A DNA stretch of 64,000 nucleotides, taken from positions 62,001-126,000 of the forward strand of contig JALCBR010000002.1 in NCBI GenBank assembly GCA_028066245.1. Reading direction: 5' to 3'. Every line of letters begins with the position of its first letter. The first letter of the stretch is position 1. This DNA comes from Pirellulales bacterium. GTDB lineage: Bacteria; Planctomycetota; Planctomycetia; Pirellulales; S012-138. The notes beneath the pieces were generated by a model, which saw nothing but the letters and a program-made list of their open reading frames with translations, searched no databases and was not told the origin of the DNA. This document shows positions 36,323 through 45,186 of the stretch, in pieces. The position numbers and the translations under genes were made by a program.

Positions 36323-36681
36323 TTGAAACTCCACGAAGATGACCAGGGGTCGCCCCAAGAAGTCATTGAGAACCATTGAAATAAGCGAGGGTCGGTCCGC
36401 TGGCCCCAGAACCATTCCAATTTAACGAACCCTCGATTATACGGTCGTCGTCCGTTCACCGGCGATGAGTGAGGATTTCAGTTAATCACCGAAGCCCACA
36501 ACTTCATGTTAATCAATGAGTTACGTCAGGTGGGCGATTCGTACTCCCACAACAGTAAATGTCAGCTTACGCACAGCAGGAGCGAACTGAGGCTTCCAGA
36601 ACTTGTCTCGAGCCTAGCGGCGGTTTCGGTCGATTCATCTGCAAGAGTACAAGTTGCGGTGGGGCGGAAAGCACCGCCTCG
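36323..36681. other. Intergenic region with a candidate promoter
   Basis: About 360 bp between the stop of the DUF1570 gene and the start of the 948-residue protein gene, both on the minus strand. It contains a TATAAT on the minus strand (36436-36441). Nothing else was recognised. Confidence 0.4.
36436..36441 (-). promoter_or_regulatory. Candidate -10 box for the 948-residue secreted protein gene
   Basis: A perfect TATAAT on the minus strand in CCGTATAATCGAGG, 114 bp upstream of the ATG at 36322. No good -35 hexamer is found 16-18 bp further upstream, so this is a weak call based on the -10 match and position only. Confidence 0.3.
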
Positions 36682-37830
36682 TCACCTCAACCGCTGGATA
36701 TACCTCAAGAAATCCGTGTTGAGTTTTTCTAACTCGCCAAAATGTTTGATAAACGTTGTCAGCCGTTCTTCTGGAGTATCCCAGTCCAGGCGGTTTTTTA
36801 GCGAATGCGCTTTGAGGAAGTCACAGTAGGCTTTGCTCTTGCGCTTAATGAGATAGAAACTCAACGCCCAGGCGACATCATACGCGGTGCGCGCGGTCGC
36901 CGTCTGGCGGAAAGCTGCGTCCGAAGAAATCATGTTTTGCAGGTCGGCAGTGGTCCAACTGCCCATTTGACTTTTGAATCCATTCAGCCGGGGCTTGTTC
37001 ACGGCCCCAATTGTTCGCCATCCGCTGCTGCTCCGCAGGTCCGGTGTTTCAAAGTACATCGCCATGCCTTCAGTCAGCCAGACGGGATTATCCGCGAATC
37101 GTCGCTGAACTCCGGAGTTATACGCGATCTGATGCGTGGCTTCGTGAATGACGGTGGCAATCGTCAACCCTCCGCGGTCCGCCGCAAGGATCCGCACGAT
37201 CTCGCGTTGCGAGAGCCGCTCTCTGCTCGAACCAGCGGCAATGCCTGTCAAGTCGTACAGCACCATGCGATTTGTTCTTTGGCTGTAGTAGCCGATCATA
37301 CTCTCCGCTGCTGCGCCCACTTCATCCTGGGCGAATTGCACATACGAATCTTTGTTCGGAAACACGACAGCGACGAGCACAAATTTCGGCTCGTGAGTCT
37401 CGATGCTTCGCGGCGGGCGGGACCAATAGTTATCGAACGCTTTGGCCAAACGCTCGAATAGTCCGCCGCACCAGCGGGCGTAAGCCGTGGATGCCTGGTG
37501 ACAAATGACATAGTTGGCCGTCGTATGAACCTGAAATCCTTCCGGCAATTCTGCCAGCAAACTTTGGGCGACCTCCTCCTGGCTCATCGGCTCGAACGCG
37601 GCATCATCAGATTCACGCGCCAAGAGGTTGTCAGGCTCGATGTTGTAGATTGCACCGTCACGGCTTTGAAACAACAGGCCGCCATCCTGCGCTTCGATTA
37701 ACACACGCCCAACGACCGTCTGTTCCCGGTTTTGATCTCGAAACGTTACTGTCTCGACGGCGGCCAACCTGGCGACCGGAAGCAACGCGGCGAGCACCGC
37801 AAACAGCGCTGACAGTAGTCTGAAATACAT
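36682..37830 (-). CDS. DUF1570-type secreted gluzincin metallopeptidase
   Basis: 382 residues. An N-terminal signal peptide (MYFRLLSALFAVLAALLPVA, RLAA) is followed by a small domain with VTFRDQNREQTVVGRVL that could be a short beta module. The peptidase domain contains VIHEATHQIAYNSG, with HEATH at 229-233 as the HExxH zinc site, and a downstream Glu (Glu254) in WLTEGMAMYFE as third ligand, the gluzincin arrangement. RTNRMVLYDLTG and WTTADLQNMISSD are further family-like segments. It should be an exported zinc peptidase, but the substrate is unknown. It is 34 bp upstream, in chromosomal order, of the PIN-TRAM gene and on the same strand. Confidence 0.82.
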   Translation of the reverse strand: MYFRLLSALFAVLAALLPVARLAAVETVTFRDQNREQTVVGRVLIEAQDGGLLFQSRDGAIYNIEPDNLLARESDDAAFEPMSQEEVAQSLLAELPEGFQVHTTANYVICHQASTAYARWCGGLFERLAKAFDNYWSRPPRSIETHEPKFVLVAVVFPNKDSYVQFAQDEVGAAAESMIGYYSQRTNRMVLYDLTGIAAGSSRERLSQREIVRILAADRGGLTIATVIHEATHQIAYNSGVQRRFADNPVWLTEGMAMYFETPDLRSSSGWRTIGAVNKPRLNGFKSQMGSWTTADLQNMISSDAAFRQTATARTAYDVAWALSFYLIKRKSKAYCDFLKAHSLKNRLDWDTPEERLTTFIKHFGELEKLNTDFLRYIQRLR

Positions 37831-37863
37831 GGATTCCGTGAGATCACACGAATGGGTGACGAC

Positions 37864-38943
37864 TCAGGCTGACTTCTCTTTACTCTTGCCGACTTCATAC
37901 TCAAACTTGCCAAAAATCATTCGGCCGGCGCTGGTTTGCAGCACACTGGTCACGGAAAGATGAACTTCCTTGCCGATGTGATCACGCCCACCTTCGATAA
38001 CGACCATCGTTCCGTCGTCCAGATAACCAACCGCCTGATGCGGTTCTTCGCCTGGCTTGACCGCGCGCACGTTGATTTGCTCGCCGGGGAGGAATAATGG
38101 TTTGAGCGCGTTGGCGATATCGTTGAGATTGAGCACGGTCACATCGTGCAGCTTGGCAACCTTATTCAAGTTGTAGTCATTGGTGATCACCTGGCCGCTG
38201 AGTGTCTTGGCCAGCAGCACCAGCTTCAAGTCGACGGGCTGACCTTGCAGTTCCACATGGTCCCGATCGTAGATTTGCAGATCGACGCCTTCCATGTTGC
38301 GGAGCTTGTTGAGCATATCCAATCCACGACGTCCCCGCCCGCGACGCATGCGGTCAGAACTATCGGCAATGTTCTGCAACTCGGATAACACGAACCTCGG
38401 CACAATGATCTGGTGACTGAGGACGCCGGTCCCCACAACGTCGATGATCCGGCCATCGATGATCACGCTGGTATCAAGCAGGTACGGCTGCGCCCCTTTG
38501 ACTTCCTTGGCGAATTCCACATACGGAATAATGAATCGGAAGTCATCCTTGGTTTGCAGCAGGATGCTGACGCACAGATAGCAGAGAATGGCGCCGATGA
38601 CGAGTTGAATGGCCCCCAGCCGGTTGGCCTTGAGAGCCGGCGTGGCACCAGGAATTTCCATAAATGGGCTTAGGACGAGCCCTGCGACGTACGTAAGAAA
38701 AAGCCCAACGATCAAGCCAAAGTAGACGGACGAGATCGTGTCAATCCGCTTCTTGCGAACGAACGTGTCGATGACGACAACCAGAATGGCCAGGCCTATG
38801 ATGCCGCTGATGACCATCCATTCTTTGCCGTCCTGGATGGCGAGCTCTTGTCTTTGTCCATAAATGACAATCGCAAGCGTGCTGGCCACAAACAAAAACA
38901 ACATCCGTAATGCAAACACGGGTGTGTTGATGTCGCGGAACAT
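37864..38943 (-). CDS. Membrane-anchored PIN-TRAM domain protein
   Basis: 359 residues from ATG at 38943; the frame continues upstream to 39156 without homologous sequence. Four hydrophobic segments span about residues 10-140 (FALRMLFLFVASTLAIVIYG, MVISGIIGLAILVVVIDTFV, VYFGLIVGLFLTYVAGLVLS, AIQLVIGAILCYLCVSILL). A PIN nuclease-like domain follows: YLLDTSVIIDGRIIDVVGTG, IVPRFVLSELQNIADSSDRM, GRRGLDMLNKLRN and VITNDYNLNKVAKLHDVTVL, which retain the acidic residues of the metal site. The C-terminal TRAM domain has VGYLDDGTMVVIEGGRDHIG. The layout matches Bacillus YacL. RNA cleavage or binding at the membrane is plausible but the role is not established. Confidence 0.87.
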   Translation of the reverse strand: MFRDINTPVFALRMLFLFVASTLAIVIYGQRQELAIQDGKEWMVISGIIGLAILVVVIDTFVRKKRIDTISSVYFGLIVGLFLTYVAGLVLSPFMEIPGATPALKANRLGAIQLVIGAILCYLCVSILLQTKDDFRFIIPYVEFAKEVKGAQPYLLDTSVIIDGRIIDVVGTGVLSHQIIVPRFVLSELQNIADSSDRMRRGRGRRGLDMLNKLRNMEGVDLQIYDRDHVELQGQPVDLKLVLLAKTLSGQVITNDYNLNKVAKLHDVTVLNLNDIANALKPLFLPGEQINVRAVKPGEEPHQAVGYLDDGTMVVIEGGRDHIGKEVHLSVTSVLQTSAGRMIFGKFEYEVGKSKEKSA

Positions 38944-39235
38944 GCCGCCATCTTCGTCGGAGTTCGATTTAAGGAAACGATCAAGCACGCGTGAATGGCC
39001 CCAGGTTAGGAAGGAACTAAAGGGCGACGGTGTACGGCAATCCAATGCGCCGTAGGAGCGGTGACGGCGTTGCCGCCCATCTGTCAAATGTAACACCGCA
39101 AAGTGGCAAAACCTAGCGACTCTGCCGCATGAGCGCATACCAGCCATACAACCCATTTGACCGGACTAACAGGACGCAAGAACTTGCCCCGGTTGTGGAA
39201 TTCTGAAGGCGCTGCCGTGCTGCTAAGCCCTTTGA

Positions 39236-40324
39236 TTACTTCTGTCCGCCAAAGGTAGTTTCATAATCGACTCCCGCGAACAAGGCTTGGAGCCTGCTCT
39301 CTAGTGAAGAAGCATCCCTCAGGATGTCCATTCCAATGCGCACGGCCCAAAGGGGTTTATCACCCAATGCGTCCACGCCTAGTTTCACTAAGTCCTTGTG
39401 TGTGCAAAGGACTTCCGTTGCGCTCGATTCGTTCGCCCATCGCGTGAGGTCATCGACATCGGATTTCGTGTAGCTGTGGTGGTCAGGAAATTCGCGAAAC
39501 ACCACGATCTCCGTTCCCAGCGATTCGAGCGTGTGCCGGAACCCTCGCGGATTGCCGATCCCGCAGAAAGCTGCCACTTTCTGTTGTTGGACAACCTGTA
39601 GGGCAGATTCGCTCCCGGAAGCGGCCAACAATGAAACCGGCTTGTGCGCAGCCTCAAGCCAAAGCACATTGCTCTTTGTGGACTTGCTTGCTTGTTGGCG
39701 AATAGCGTTGCGACTGTCCTCTGTCACAGCGTCACATCGAGTCAGCAGGATCACGTCGGCTCGCGCAAGTCCCGTCAGCGACTCGCGGAGCAGCCCACGG
39801 GGGAAAACATGACTGAAGCCGAACGGCTCAAGAGCATCCAGTAGTACGATATCCAGGTCGCGTTTAAGCCGCCGATGCTGAAAGCCATCGTCCAGCAAGA
39901 TGCATTGGGCTTCAAACTCCTCAATGGCCATCTGCGAGGCGGCGACGCGATCCGCGTTCTGCAAGTGGGGCACATCTGGGAGCTTCTGTTCCAATTCCAG
40001 CGCTTCGTCGTTTCGCGCTCCATCCTCGGCTCCGTAGCCACGACTGACGATTGTCACTCGTACATCATGCCTACGCAGCCAGCGAGCGATCCACTCCACC
40101 GCCGGAGTCTTTCCGGTGCCACCTAGCGTGATGTTGCCAACGCTGATGACCGGCACGTCCACGCGAAAACTCTCCGCATTTCCGCGGTCGTAGCGACGGT
40201 TGCGCCAGCGCATCGCCCAGGCGTAGGGAGCTTCAACTACTCGCAGCGCGCAGCGCCATGCGCCAGCGCAGAATCCCCGTCGCTGGCCACTGACAATTGC
40301 GTGAAATTCCTCTGCCGAGAGCAT
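39236..40324 (-). CDS. lpxK: Tetraacyldisaccharide 4'-kinase (lipid A synthesis)
   Basis: 362 residues from ATG at 40324; a GTG at 40363 would add 13 residues. LpxK phosphorylates the 4' position of the lipid A disaccharide at the inner membrane. The sequence shows the usual N-terminus (GFCAGAWRCALRVVEAPYAW), VPVISVGNITLGGTGKTPAV with the P-loop GGTGKTP at 68-74, VTIVSRGYG, ILLDDGFQHRRLKRDLDIVL, LLDALEPFGFSHVFPRGLLR and VAAFCGIGNPRGFRHTLESL. Its presence implies that this organism makes a lipid A-like molecule. It is 66 bp downstream of the mgtE gene on the same strand. Confidence 0.93.
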   Translation of the reverse strand: MLSAEEFHAIVSGQRRGFCAGAWRCALRVVEAPYAWAMRWRNRRYDRGNAESFRVDVPVISVGNITLGGTGKTPAVEWIARWLRRHDVRVTIVSRGYGAEDGARNDEALELEQKLPDVPHLQNADRVAASQMAIEEFEAQCILLDDGFQHRRLKRDLDIVLLDALEPFGFSHVFPRGLLRESLTGLARADVILLTRCDAVTEDSRNAIRQQASKSTKSNVLWLEAAHKPVSLLAASGSESALQVVQQQKVAAFCGIGNPRGFRHTLESLGTEIVVFREFPDHHSYTKSDVDDLTRWANESSATEVLCTHKDLVKLGVDALGDKPLWAVRIGMDILRDASSLESRLQALFAGVDYETTFGGQK

Positions 40325-40390
40325 GGATATCAATTCGGGAAACCGCTGTTGTCTTGGTGGCACGATGGCTAAGTCGAGACCTGTTCGCTT

Positions 40391-41758
40391 CTACCCACCA
40401 GCAATCTTTGGCAAGAGCAATAGCGCTACGTTCAGATAGATGGCGATCCCCAGGAAGTCAATCAGTGATGCGACCAGCGGATTGCTCATCAAGGCGGGAT
40501 CGAGCCCCAACCGGTGAAATGCCAATGGCAGCAACGTTCCCGCCGCCGTGCCGCACAACACCACCAGAAAGAGCGAAGTGGCCACCACTGTCGAGCCAAG
40601 CCAACCGGGTTCATCAAAGACCATCGAAGTACCAAATGCCCCTACGGCAAGGATGCCTCCCAGAGCAACGCCCATCAGAAACTCTCGACGGATGACTTTC
40701 CAGCCGTCCCGGAAGGTGATGTCACCTGTTGCCAGAGCTGTGATCACAAGCGTGGCCGATTGATTACCCGTATTGCCACCGCTGGAATTGACCAGTGGAA
40801 TGAAGAACACCAGCCAAGTGACCGAAGCCAGTGTTGATTCATGTTCCTGCAAGGCGACGGTGGTCAGCAAGGCTCCGCAGAAGAAAATTACGAGCCACAC
40901 GCCGCGCTTCCAGATCAACAGCGGCAGTTTCGTTTCCAAGTAGCCGTGCTCCAACGGGTCAATACCACCGACCCGATGCGCGTCTTCGGTCGCTTCTTCC
41001 CGGGCGACGTCGATCACATCGTCATGTGTGACGATTCCCAGCATGTGATGTTCGTGATCGACGACCGGAATTGCCATCAGATCATACCGAGCTACCTTGT
41101 GCAGCACTTCCTCTTGATCGTCTTCGGCTTCGACGGAAACAACGTCGCGCTCCATCAAGTCAACGATCTTGACGTCGGGATGACCCATCGCGGAGACAAG
41201 TTGTCGGGCGGAAACCGTCCCACGCAGGTGGTCCTCCTCGTCAATGACGTACAGGTAGTAGATGGTCTCCAGCCCTTCAGCCTGTTGACTGACATCCGCC
41301 AAAGCTTGTCGGACGGTATCTGTCTCTTTGAGTCGGGCGAATTCTGTTGTCATCACCGCGCCGGCGGAATCTTCCGGGTAGGCGCGAAGCCGCAACACGT
41401 CGCGCCGCATTGCATTGGGCAACAGTGGCAACAGCGTGGCCACGCGGTCGGGAGAGACGTGGTCCAAGAGATCAACGAGATCATCATTGGGAAGCCGCTC
41501 CAACAGCGTCGCCACATCGTGTTCGTCGGCTGTTTCGATGACCTCAACTTGTTTAGACGGATCAAAATACGCAAAGATTTCGACGCGACTCCCATTGTCC
41601 GCGTGCTTGAGTACATTCCAGGATTCATCCGCTCTCAAACCTTCCATGAATTCGGCGGTCCGAGCCGGGTGCAGAGCCTGGCAAAACTCCTGCAACTCCA
41701 CCGCATTGTTCTCCGCCAACATCTCGCGGATTTCGGGCAAGTACAGCGTGTTGGTCAC
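40391..41758 (-). CDS. mgtE: Magnesium transporter MgtE
   Basis: 455 residues from GTG at 41758. The N-terminal alpha-helical Mg sensor domain (about 1-130) includes LLERLPNDDLVDLLDHVSPD. Two CBS domains follow (GTVSARQLVSAM, and IPVVDHEHHMLGIVTHDDVI), then five membrane helices from about residue 285. The pore region reads IPLVNSSGGNTGNQSATLVI, and the selectivity Asp lies in ASLIDFLGIAIY. MgtE is a homodimeric Mg-gated channel. No M-box (ykoK) riboswitch was recognised in the 248 bp before the start, although this was judged by eye only. Confidence 0.93.
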   Translation of the reverse strand: MTNTLYLPEIREMLAENNAVELQEFCQALHPARTAEFMEGLRADESWNVLKHADNGSRVEIFAYFDPSKQVEVIETADEHDVATLLERLPNDDLVDLLDHVSPDRVATLLPLLPNAMRRDVLRLRAYPEDSAGAVMTTEFARLKETDTVRQALADVSQQAEGLETIYYLYVIDEEDHLRGTVSARQLVSAMGHPDVKIVDLMERDVVSVEAEDDQEEVLHKVARYDLMAIPVVDHEHHMLGIVTHDDVIDVAREEATEDAHRVGGIDPLEHGYLETKLPLLIWKRGVWLVIFFCGALLTTVALQEHESTLASVTWLVFFIPLVNSSGGNTGNQSATLVITALATGDITFRDGWKVIRREFLMGVALGGILAVGAFGTSMVFDEPGWLGSTVVATSLFLVVLCGTAAGTLLPLAFHRLGLDPALMSNPLVASLIDFLGIAIYLNVALLLLPKIAGG

Positions 41759-42006
41759 AGGTAAACTCTCGGGGGGTAACCTGGAGGTGATCTACGGATG
41801 AAGCGAACACCTCAGTTCCTTGGGGATCTCCGCGTCGAAACTCGATTTTCAGCGATCGATGGTGAATTACCAAGGCGCTAAACCGGCCATCGGCTGACAA
41901 TCTCTCCGATGCAGGAAATTCAGCGACGGATATCGGGCGCTGACCCATAATTATCCATCGTAGGTCAGACTGAGCGTGGTAGGAAACGGCAGACTCTCCG
42001 GCTACG

Positions 42007-43032
42007 ATGGCTGTTCGACAATCTGTTGTGACCGATTTTCCCTCCTGTTTCTCTCTTCCAGTGACCAGCGTTTCAGACAATCAGACCGGACAGCGAGACG
42101 CTCTGCGGCCACTGCCGCCGAACCTGGACAGCGTTCAGCCCGGTGGCGGTATCTGTTATCGCCTGGAACTGGCTTGGGGATCTTTGCGGCGTGCATATTT
42201 GAAGGCGTTTCGGCGCGGGTATATTCAGCGGATGGCCGAATTGCGGACTGGCTCAGTCGAAGGTGCTCCTCACGAGATCCTCGACCCGCGCGATCTCAAG
42301 TACTGTCGCAATCTCTGTACGGTGGATTGGGCGGAAAAGGATGACCCCTTCTCATGGCGTGAGCGGATTCCCTTTGCCCGTTGGGGGCTGGCCGAATTGC
42401 AACTGATGAGCTATCCGCTGGTCGCGGCTACCATCGTCCTGGCATTCACGGCTTATTGGTGGTTGAGCGTTGTGCCAGGCGTGGTCCTAGCTCTGATCGT
42501 GTATTTCTTTCGCGATCCACCACGGATTGTTCCGGATGGACACGGACTGTTGGTCTCTCCCGCGGATGGAAAAGTTGTGGAGATCACGCAATTGGAACAC
42601 CATCCCTTGATCGGTGGGTCGGCTGTGCGGATTGGCATTTTCCTCTCCATTTTTAATGTACATATCAATCGATCGCCGGCAGCGGCGCGTTGTCTTGGGC
42701 TTGAATACTCGCCTGGGAAATATCTCAATGCGCTCAAGCCGGAAAGCGCCCTGGAAAACGAAGCCCTGACGATCCTCTTTGAAGACAACGCGGCTCCGTA
42801 TCGCAACTATGTCGTCCGGCAGATTGCCGGAGCCATTGCTCGACGTATCGTTTGCGCCGCTCGGATCGGTGAAGATTGGGAGCGAGGTGGTAAGTTCGGC
42901 ATGATCAAGTTGGGAAGCCGCACAGAGTTGATCATTCCTCAAGATGACAGCTTAGAAATTTTGACCAAGATCGGCGAGAAGGTGAAAGCTGGATCAAGCA
43001 TGATGGCCCGCTACGCGTCCCCCGACGAATAG
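42007..43032 (+). CDS. psd: Phosphatidylserine decarboxylase with an N-terminal extension
   Basis: 341 residues. The C-terminal 215 residues are the short (archaeal-type) decarboxylase. A hydrophobic pair at about 137-166 precedes YFFRDPPRIVPDGHGLLVSP, ADGKVV (184-191), FLSIFNVHINRSP (212-224) and GMIKLGSRTELIIP. The Gly303-Ser304 bond in GSR is where the proenzyme should cleave itself to form the pyruvoyl group. It makes phosphatidylethanolamine. The first 110 residues (LAWGSLRRAYLKAFRRGYIQ, HEILDPRDLKYCRNLCTVDW) are not part of the usual enzyme and have no recognised function; internal starts at about residue 76 exist. pssA starts 6 bp after its stop, so substrate and product enzymes are coupled. 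Confidence 0.9.
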   Translation: MAVRQSVVTDFPSCFSLPVTSVSDNQTGQRDALRPLPPNLDSVQPGGGICYRLELAWGSLRRAYLKAFRRGYIQRMAELRTGSVEGAPHEILDPRDLKYCRNLCTVDWAEKDDPFSWRERIPFARWGLAELQLMSYPLVAATIVLAFTAYWWLSVVPGVVLALIVYFFRDPPRIVPDGHGLLVSPADGKVVEITQLEHHPLIGGSAVRIGIFLSIFNVHINRSPAAARCLGLEYSPGKYLNALKPESALENEALTILFEDNAAPYRNYVVRQIAGAIARRIVCAARIGEDWERGGKFGMIKLGSRTELIIPQDDSLEILTKIGEKVKAGSSMMARYASPDE

Positions 43033-43038
43033 TCCCGT

Positions 43039-43878
43039 ATGTCCAAGCGCAAGAAAATCCGCGCCATTGCCGTGTTGCCCACGATGTTCACGTTGGGCAA
43101 CTTGGTCTGCGGGTTTTTTGCGATCGTCGTGGCGTCCCGTATCGACAAGCCCAACATCGAAAACATCATGGGTGAAGCGGATCCTTGGAATCTGATGGTT
43201 TCCGCTTCGCTGATCTTCCTGGCGATGATCTTTGACGCGTTAGACGGCCACGTAGCCCGGCTCTCGCGGACGACCAGCGATTTTGGCGGCCAGTTGGACA
43301 GCCTGTGCGACCTTGTAACCTTTGGCGTTGCGCCGGCGTTCCTGTTGGTGAAGATGTGCCCCAACTTTGCTTTGGAGCATCGATGGGAGGTCTGGGTCAT
43401 TGCCGCGGCGTTTGTGGCATGCGTTGCATTACGGTTAGCCCGCTACAACGTCGAGACGGAAGAAGAAGATCCGCATATGGATTTCAGCGGGCTGCCGTCG
43501 CCGGCAGGTGGCGCGGCGATCGCCAGCTATGCATTTATGTTCTATGCGCTGCGAGTCTTCCCGGACCGGCTCCGTTATGCGGGAACAATCAATTCGGTTG
43601 CGGAGACGGCATTGCCGTTCTTCGCGCTGTTTGTAGCGCTGTTGATGGTGTCCCGCATCCGTTATCCCCATGTGGCCAATCAATTGTTCCGCGGCCAGCG
43701 CAGCTTCGCCCACGTGGTGGGGCTAGTGTTTGCTTTGGTTGTCGTGGTGTTCATTCGGCACTACGCGGCACCGATCCTGTTCACACTGTTTGTCTTCACA
43801 GGCCCGGCGCGATTGGCCTGGCGGGAACTTGCTCGACGCGGAGAACCACGGACGGAGGAGGATGCGATCTTTGAATAG
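43039..43878 (+). CDS. pssA: CDP-diacylglycerol-serine O-phosphatidyltransferase
   Basis: 279 residues. The CDP-alcohol phosphatidyltransferase signature DGHVARLSRTTSDFGGQLD with the further Asp of SLCD (Asp69, Asp87, Asp91) is complete: D-G-x2-A-R-x8-G-x3-D-x3-D. About eight hydrophobic segments are present, beginning with VLPTMFTLGNLVCGFFAIVV, and an LPSPAGGAAIAS loop is typical of the PssA class. It makes phosphatidylserine from CDP-diacylglycerol and serine, feeding the decarboxylase encoded 6 bp upstream. The two genes form a compact operon. Confidence 0.93.
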   Translation: MSKRKKIRAIAVLPTMFTLGNLVCGFFAIVVASRIDKPNIENIMGEADPWNLMVSASLIFLAMIFDALDGHVARLSRTTSDFGGQLDSLCDLVTFGVAPAFLLVKMCPNFALEHRWEVWVIAAAFVACVALRLARYNVETEEEDPHMDFSGLPSPAGGAAIASYAFMFYALRVFPDRLRYAGTINSVAETALPFFALFVALLMVSRIRYPHVANQLFRGQRSFAHVVGLVFALVVVVFIRHYAAPILFTLFVFTGPARLAWRELARRGEPRTEEDAIFE

Positions 43879-43968
43879 TCGCCAAGAGAGGTTCGCCATG
43901 GTGATCACATTTTGGAGATCGCGATAGAATAACTGGGACCCTCTGGCATCGCTTTCAGGAGCACACGG

Positions 43969-44526
43969 ATGGACGGCCACAAACCAATTCGACAGAGGTA
44001 CTCGCTCTTGGCACTTTTTGCTGTAACAGCGTTCTGTGCGATTTTGGCAATGGGGTTCGCTTACCCACAGAGCCTGTGGGTAGATGTCACTGTTTTCATC
44101 ACTTTGTGTCTGTTGCTCTACCTGTGGCGAATGTCGTGGAGCAACGGAACTGAAAAATCGACAAGAGAGAACTACCGCAACGCAGCATTTTTCGGCACGA
44201 TTTATTTTGTAATGGTATTCATCCTTGCATTACCGCCAGTTTGGGATGATTTGGTGACAAGCAAGCTGCTTTCCATAGCACACGAAATCTGTCACGGATT
44301 CCTTGATGATCAGGGCGCGCCGCAAACGGTCGCAGAGTTCATGCGTCGTCCACTGTCACAGGAAGTCGAGGAACAGGCCCGTCTTCCGAAAATATTTTGG
44401 CCAATGAGAGAGGGGCACCTCGATGCCGATATCGATTCTTTGCGAGGATTCTCTAGCGTCGGGCACTGTTTCTTTGTAGGTCTGCTCACTCTGGTTGCAT
44501 GCATTTCTTGGCGACGTCACACTTGA
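43969..44526 (+). CDS. Small membrane protein of unknown function
   Basis: 185 residues from ATG at 43969 with AGGAG upstream. Hydrophobic segments lie at about 13-30 (LALFAVTAFCAILAMGFAYP), 35-50 (VDVTVFITLCLLLYLW), 66-80 (FFGTIYFVMVFILALPPVW) and the C-terminus (VGHCFFVGLLTLVACISWRR). The central 70 residues are polar and include LSIAHEICHGFLDDQG. The HEICH there resembles an HExxH zinc motif but no third ligand is recognisable, so peptidase activity should not be assumed. Base composition is more AT-rich than its neighbours. It sits between pssA and ribE without a functional link. It may be an accessory insertion. Confidence 0.6.
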   Translation: MDGHKPIRQRYSLLALFAVTAFCAILAMGFAYPQSLWVDVTVFITLCLLLYLWRMSWSNGTEKSTRENYRNAAFFGTIYFVMVFILALPPVWDDLVTSKLLSIAHEICHGFLDDQGAPQTVAEFMRRPLSQEVEEQARLPKIFWPMREGHLDADIDSLRGFSSVGHCFFVGLLTLVACISWRRHT

Positions 44527-44544
44527 TTTAGCAACCTAGTTACC

Positions 44545-45129
44545 ATGTTCACTGGCATTATCGAAACACGAGCCCGTGTGGTGGATGTTGTTGAGGAGCC
44601 GCCTGGCGTGCGGCTGGTGATTGAAGCTCCCGCAATTGCGGTGGAAGCCAAGTTGGGTGAGAGCATAGCGCTCAATGGATGTTGTCTGACGGTGGTCAGC
44701 ATCGCCGGCAGCAAGCTCTCTTTTCAAGCCGGACCGGAAACGCTGGTTCGTACGAATCTCGGCAAGCTGACCGTTGACGCCTGCGTCAACTTGGAGCAAT
44801 CACTCAAAGTGGGTGACCGTCTGGGAGGGCATTTTGTCACCGGACACGTTGACGGTTTAGGGTCGCTGGCTTCTCGCGAAGATGACGGCGAATGGTCCAC
44901 CTTCTGGTTCAACGTGCCGGAGGAACTGGCGCGGCATATGGTCGCCAAGGGTTCCGTGGCCATCGACGGCGTCAGTCTGACGCTGGTTGAAGTCACGGAG
45001 AATCGCTTTAGCGTGGCCTTGATCCCACATACGCTCGACGTGACCACGTTGGGAGAACTTGCGCCGGGCGATCCCGTCAACCTGGAAACAGACTTATTGG
45101 CCAAGTTCGTCCAGAAGCAAATGGGCTGA
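44545..45129 (+). CDS. ribE: Riboflavin synthase, alpha chain
   Basis: 194 residues. Two tandem lumazine-binding beta-barrel halves are visible. The first starts MFTGIIETRARVVDV and has LGESIALNGCCLTVVSI. The second starts at GGHFVTGHVDGLGSL and has KGSVAIDGVSLTLVEV and FSVALIPHTLDVTTLGELAP. The enzyme dismutates two molecules of dimethyl-ribityllumazine to give riboflavin. It is a cytosolic trimer of normal length. The other flavin gene of the window, ribF, lies 12 kb away, so the pathway is dispersed. Confidence 0.94.
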   Translation: MFTGIIETRARVVDVVEEPPGVRLVIEAPAIAVEAKLGESIALNGCCLTVVSIAGSKLSFQAGPETLVRTNLGKLTVDACVNLEQSLKVGDRLGGHFVTGHVDGLGSLASREDDGEWSTFWFNVPEELARHMVAKGSVAIDGVSLTLVEVTENRFSVALIPHTLDVTTLGELAPGDPVNLETDLLAKFVQKQMG

Positions 45130-45186
45130 CCGTTTTGCGGATTTTGAAAAGCGATGCACGTCTGGCCCATCGCGATCAATCCCAGC

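Noticed and set aside
40841..41764. Long open frame of 307 codons on the plus strand opposite mgtE
   Set aside because: It is fully antisense to a clear MgtE with all motifs. Its composition follows from complementary codons of a GC-rich gene, and it has no recognisable protein pattern.
41759..42006. Possible magnesium-sensing M-box upstream of mgtE
   Set aside because: The conserved M-box elements were not recognised by eye; a covariance-model search of this 248 bp would decide.
44062..44082. Perfect 9 bp inverted repeat with a 3 nt loop (TACCCACAG / CTGTGGGTA)
   Set aside because: It lies inside a coding sequence, and a palindrome of this length is not unlikely by chance in 64 kb.
44275..44310. 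HEICH segment read as a zinc peptidase site
   Set aside because: There is no third ligand or flanking pattern of any peptidase family, so a chance match is more likely.
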